A stretch of 64,000 nucleotides of DNA from Ricinus communis (taxonomy: Eukaryota; Streptophyta; Magnoliopsida; Malpighiales; Euphorbiaceae), in contig NC_063262.1 in assembly GCF_019578655.1 (NCBI RefSeq), positions 5,463,582 to 5,527,581 on the forward strand, in the 5' to 3' direction. The number at the start of each line of letters is the position of its first letter. Within the stretch, counting starts at the first letter, position 1. The translations under genes and the position numbers were made by a program. Of this stretch, positions 59,571-64,000 are shown in pieces. The notes under the pieces are model-generated. The model was not told the DNA's origin and ran no database searches. It worked only from the letters and a program-made list of their open reading frames with translations.

Positions 59571-60976
59571 CAAGTGTATCAAAAATCAGGTGAGTGTGTG
59601 CTAGAGTGACGTAAGGTAATGAAAGTGCGTATGAGTGCGAGTGTCCATTTGCGAGAGGTGTGTGCCAATTATAACGAGTGCAAGTATTTTATACTAAATT
59701 TTATTTAATATAAAAGAACTTTTTTATGTGCAATTAAGTCCTCTATTTAATTCTATAAGTAGTATTAATGATAAAGGGAGATAAAAAGAATTATATTTAA
59801 AAAAAATAAAGAAAATTGGAAGGTTATTTGTCCATCATAGAATAAAGAAAAATACTTGTGTTATCTTATATTTTTTAAAGCTGCTCTCTTTTAGCAGGCA
59901 CCGAGAAACATATAATGAGAACCAAATTACAATAAAGTTTCTTGATTCCATCTAACTATTGATCAACAATTAGTATATGATCGTGGATTAAAGATGAATA
60001 TGGAAATATCCACCAGAGCAACTCATCAGTGGACGGGACCACTTGCTGATACTCTAATCCTTGATCTGACTAAGGAAATTGTGCGATTGGATGTGATTGA
60101 GGAGATTTCAGTATACGAAGATGAACCTGATCAAATATAAATATGTGAGAAGAGGTTGAAGAGCATGGAATGAAATCATGTGTAAATACGATAAAAGGAT
60201 AGAATTGAAGCCACTGATTTTAGTATAAGATTGGCAACTTTCAAAATCAAGTGACCTCAAGTAGAATTGCTTAATTTTGTATTCTTTGATGGATTCTCTT
60301 GCGGATTAGCCCTACCACCAATTTAATTTTAATAATATCGACAGATAATATTTTAATATGTTTGAAATTTTTATTTATTTTTAACATGGAACATAATAGA
60401 ATTTGATGTAATTAAATATATTATATAATAAAATACATAATATAATATGAAATAGATATTATTCTTTATTAAGTTTCGCTACAATAAATAAAATTTATGT
60501 AACTATAGTTTTAATTTATAAAATAGAAGTTGATTTATTTATTTTTACTCTGCTGAAAGGAGACCTACAAAATCGAAGATTTATAATAATTCATGTATCG
60601 ATCCTTACTGATCTAGAATTAGCAATTTTAATTTTTTAAGTTTGTTGAAAACTCTATATTTTAGTATATTGTATTTATATTTTCTACCTTTTCCTTCTAT
60701 TAGAACTTATCAATTAATTATGGAAAAGAAACTGCAACATACATGTAAGAACTGCAAAATAAAATATTACGAAGAATCAAAATCCTTATATAAGGAATTA
60801 CAAAAGAAATTCTTTTAACAAATATGAGAATTAGGTAATGACCCTTATTTTCTTTCAAATACAAAATTCAATAGCTTAACAATATCTTAATAATTTAACC
60901 ATATCTTAATAACATAAAGTGAAGCATAGAAATCCCCTCTCCTTTATATTGCCAATCATGTGGAAGTATTTAAAGT
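59571..60976. other. Intergenic DNA between copia element 2 and the dehydrogenase gene
   Basis: AT-rich, with no recognised gene. A 48-codon frame at 59994-60140 (MNMEISTRATHQWTGPLADT and on) is notably protein-like in composition; it may be a remnant of a gene. The end near 60900 is likely the dehydrogenase 3' UTR. Confidence 0.4.
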
Positions 60977-62461
60977 TCAATGGCCAGACTTCAAAGTGTT
61001 GCCAATATCAATGACAAATCGATATCTAACATCTGCCTTCAACATCCGCTCCATGGCAGTGTTCACATAATCAACTGGAATAACTTCAATATCTGCTGTT
61101 ATGCTGTGTTTGGCTGCAAAATCAAGCATTTCTTGAGTTTCCTTCATCCCTCCAATGCCACTTCCACCTACCATCTTCCTTCCTGTTTATCCACAATTGC
61201 AGCATCAATTGATTAGCCATAAAATTTATTTAAGAGTTCAATTTGTCACCAAGCGAATTGATTTACTTTTGTATTGACAAATGCGTACCCGCGAGCAATG
61301 GAAAGGCTGGTAGCTCAAGAGGCTTCTCTGGAGCACCAACCAAAACCAACTTTCCATGAGACTTGAGTAGACCAATCAATGGCAAAAGGAGGTGCATTGC
61401 GGACACTGTATCAATAATTCCATCCATTGTGCCCATTGCACCCTGTATTCGACCAGAAAAATTAATTAAGCACAAATAGCACTTGAATCAATAATTTGGA
61501 CTCGCAAGTACTCGGCAATGTTTAATTAAATACCTTCATCTGATCCTGGTCACGGGTGACCAAAAATGAGTCTGCACCAAGACGCTCAATAGCCTCCTGT
61601 TTTTTGTTAGGGGAAGTACTAATGACTGTCACCTTAGCCCCCATTGCTTTTGCAAATTTCACTGCCATGTGACCAAGCCCACCAAGGCCAACCACAGCCA
61701 GCTGCGTACCAGGTTTGTCTAGTCCATAATATTTCAAGGGACTATACACTGTTATCCCAGCACAGAGTAGAGGTGCAGTAGCATCAAGAGGAAGGTTGTC
61801 CGGAATACGAACAACGAAGTGCTCATTGGCAACCATGATGTCTGAATATCCTCCATAAGTGGTGGTTCCGTCATAGTACTTGGCACCATAAGTTAGTATT
61901 ATTTCGGGACAGTAATTCTCAAGATCATTGGTACAATTATCGCAGGATCGGCATGATCCAACCATGCAGCCAACACCCACTTTCTCTCCAACTTTGAATT
62001 TTTCTACTTTGCTTCCTACTTCTGTCACCACTCCCACAATTTCATGCCTGTAGTCGATAAAATTATGCATCGTGAGTAATAATATTAATGTTGGAGTAAT
62101 AAATTGATTAGTAGAGTAGAAAGATGACGTAGTGTATACCCAGGGACAAGAGGGTAAGCAGAAATGCCCCATTCATTCTTGACCATGTGAAGATCAGAGT
62201 GACACATCCCGCAATACATCACTCTAAAAGACACATCTTTCTCTCCTGTTTCCCTACAAAACGGACACAGTTGAAATGGTGAAAACAAATATTAACTTGG
62301 AAAAGAAAAGAAAAAAAGAAACACAGATGTAAATATGCAAAGGAAAAGCTTTAGGAAAGATAGAAAAACCTTCTTGAAAATTTCAAGGGAGAGAGGACGC
62401 CAGACTGGTCCCTTGCTGCCCATCCAAAGGCCTGTCTTGGATGCTCTTCCTCTGGCACCAT
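60977..62461 (-). CDS. CAD: Cinnamyl-alcohol / mannitol dehydrogenase (zinc MDR family), five exons
   Basis: Exons on the - strand: 62461-62370, 62253-62140, 62047-61534, 61442-61289 and 61182-60977, with consistent phases and GT/AG introns; 359 residues, the normal length. It is an NADP(H)-dependent alcohol dehydrogenase of the cytosol that interconverts cinnamaldehydes and alcohols (or mannitol and sugar in the ELI3-type subgroup). Catalytic zinc ligands are C48 (YCGMCHSD), H70-E71 (GHE) and C164 (LLCAG). Structural zinc ligands are C101, C104, C107 and C115. The Rossmann motif GLGGLG is at 189-194, and STSPNKK near 212-218 fits NADP binding. [18 protein letters not shown] is the typical N-terminus of the mannitol-dehydrogenase-like subgroup rather than of the main lignin enzymes, so substrate is uncertain. 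No lesion is seen. Confidence 0.93.
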
Positions 62462-64000
62462 TTTTTTCTCTTTTCCTGAGTTAATTAAGATGGCAATTCG
62501 TACACTTACAATAAAAATATGTTGGAAGAGATTGGAAAAAAAGAGTAGCAGTGAATCTTTAATCTTTGGTAATGGCTTGGCATAAGGGCATGAGTCCTAT
62601 GTATATCTAGTGATAGCTGAACATGGGAAGTTTCTTGGCATCGGCTACGCAGATGACGTATTAGCTGATTCTTCTTGTGGCTCTTACGCACTTGGTAATC
62701 AAAATGGAAGTGGCTGCATAAGTCCATGGAATCAGCCGTTTTGACTAATCAGAGACATTTTTAATTCACATCAGCATATTTTCTTCCTTCATTATTAAAA
62801 ACACCTTAATTTTGGCCTTCTGTATAAATCTCTAATCAATTTGTGGAGCAGATGATTTCCTGAGTGGCCTGATTTACGTGACTAATTAATTGCAATACAA
62901 TTCACAAACTTGAAGAGGAAGAAAAAATATAAAATAAACAAAACAAAACATAACAAAAGTAGGAAAAGGTCAATTCTTAGCTCTAATTTTTGTGGTTGTG
63001 GGTATCAAAGGATGAGGGAGAAGGTGCCAATATAATTAATTAGAAGAGATAAGTATAGGGTACGGGGGAGACAAAGACTACTGTGAAAAGTAACTCGCCT
63101 GATTGAATGCACTAACCTGTGTGGACCTTATAATTATATAATCTGATCTTTGTACTGTATATTGGTTTGAGTGTGAGTGGTCATCAATCACATAATTTAC
63201 TTTGGGATATTTAGTTTTACTAAAAAATCAACCATTTGGAGACCACTTATAGCTACCACAGCAATGTAGTAGCTAAATAACCATTCAGCTACTATTTTAT
63301 TTCTACTTGAAAATCAAACTAACCTTTTTTTAAATTTACTATCACATTTTGACCAAATAGCAACCATTTATAGTGATTTCTAAATAGTCACTAATTGTGG
63401 CGTCAAAATTTGACGAAAAAAATAACAATCATTGTGAGACCATTTATATGATGTGGTCGCTAATTTGATTGTCAGTTATTTATAGTGTCTTAACTACTAC
63501 TGAAAGACTGGCCTTGTGATCTTTAGATTAGAGCCCAAAGATGTGGTCTCTATTTTAATTATCGGAATTATATCACAAATAATAATAAAATTAAATAAAT
63601 ATAAAATATAATAATAAAAATTGATTTAATAATAAAAAATAGAAAATAATATAATTTATACAAATATTATTTTATAAAAAATATTTAAATATAGTATTTT
63701 AATTTAAATATATTATTTAATTTATTTATTTTTTATTATAATATTTATTATTTAATATATTTATATATAAATTTAAAACAAAAGTATAATTAGATGTATC
63801 TTTTTTAAAAAAAGAAATTACATAAATTATTTTATTTTTTCCAATACTAATCAAATGCTACAATCTCATTTAATTACTTAATATGCAAAATGAAAAAGTA
63901 ATTTAATTAGTTAGTATATAGAATGAAAAGTAATGAAATGGAAAGAGGTATAAAAACTTTGCATTTTGGATTGAAAGTTTAGCACATTTCATAGTCAAAT
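62462..64000. other. Upstream flank of the dehydrogenase gene
   Basis: Should include the promoter of the - strand gene, but I see no clear TATA box. At about 63230-63560 there are degenerate direct repeats around AGCTACTA, ACCATTTATA and GTCGCTAA, like subterminal repeats of a decayed DNA transposon. The last 450 bases are very AT-rich. Confidence 0.4.

Noticed and set aside
1..64000. tRNA, rRNA, CRISPR or bacterial-type operon signals
   Set aside because: Looked for while reading; none found. The initiator-tRNA-like strings are primer binding sites, not tRNA genes. Small or divergent RNA genes could be missed without a covariance search.

Overview
This is plant nuclear DNA, very AT-rich between genes. 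The evidence is split genes with GT/AG introns, an L-type lectin receptor kinase, plant rhamnogalacturonan lyases, plant LTR retrotransposons, and integrated copies of a plant pararetrovirus. I judge it a eudicot; the family cannot be fixed from the sequence alone (Euphorbiaceae or another Malpighiales is only a guess).

Layout. 1-9518: remains of an endogenous pararetrovirus (Caulimoviridae, most like the florendovirus type). One copy on the + strand runs capsid, zinc finger, protease, reverse transcriptase, RNase H, second ORF, promoter. It stops at the primer binding site and abuts a second copy in the opposite orientation, so the second ORF and promoter form an inverted repeat with arms of about 1.9 kb. 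10490-15675: a decayed Ty1/copia element with 173-bp LTRs. 16702-18699: an intact, intronless L-type lectin receptor kinase. 19165-21137 (-): a three-exon DUF620 gene. 21.1-32.4 kb: AT-rich DNA without a recognised gene, holding a 1.4-kb foldback element. 32703-38181 and 42815-50984: two tandem rhamnogalacturonan lyase (PL4) genes of 15 and 16 coding exons, separated by a cluster of three noncoding foldback elements. 51083-53392: a probable solo LTR. 53721-54227: a 507-bp TRIM with target duplication. 54594-59565 (-): a second Ty1/copia element with target duplication. 60977-62461 (-): a five-exon cinnamyl-alcohol/mannitol dehydrogenase gene. 62.5-64 kb: AT-rich flank.

The intact host genes are a membrane receptor kinase, a DUF620 protein, two secreted pectin lyases and an alcohol dehydrogenase. 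They look like independently regulated neighbours, not a pathway cluster. The parts most worth a second look are the pararetrovirus inverted repeat and its breakpoints, an exact 62-bp repeat shared by the region upstream of the first lyase gene and its first intron, the foldback cluster between the lyase genes (two of them inside TTA microsatellites), and an intron present in only one of the two lyase genes. I saw no wholly new biological system. All exon joins below were made by eye from splice consensus, reading-frame continuity and comparison of the paralogues.
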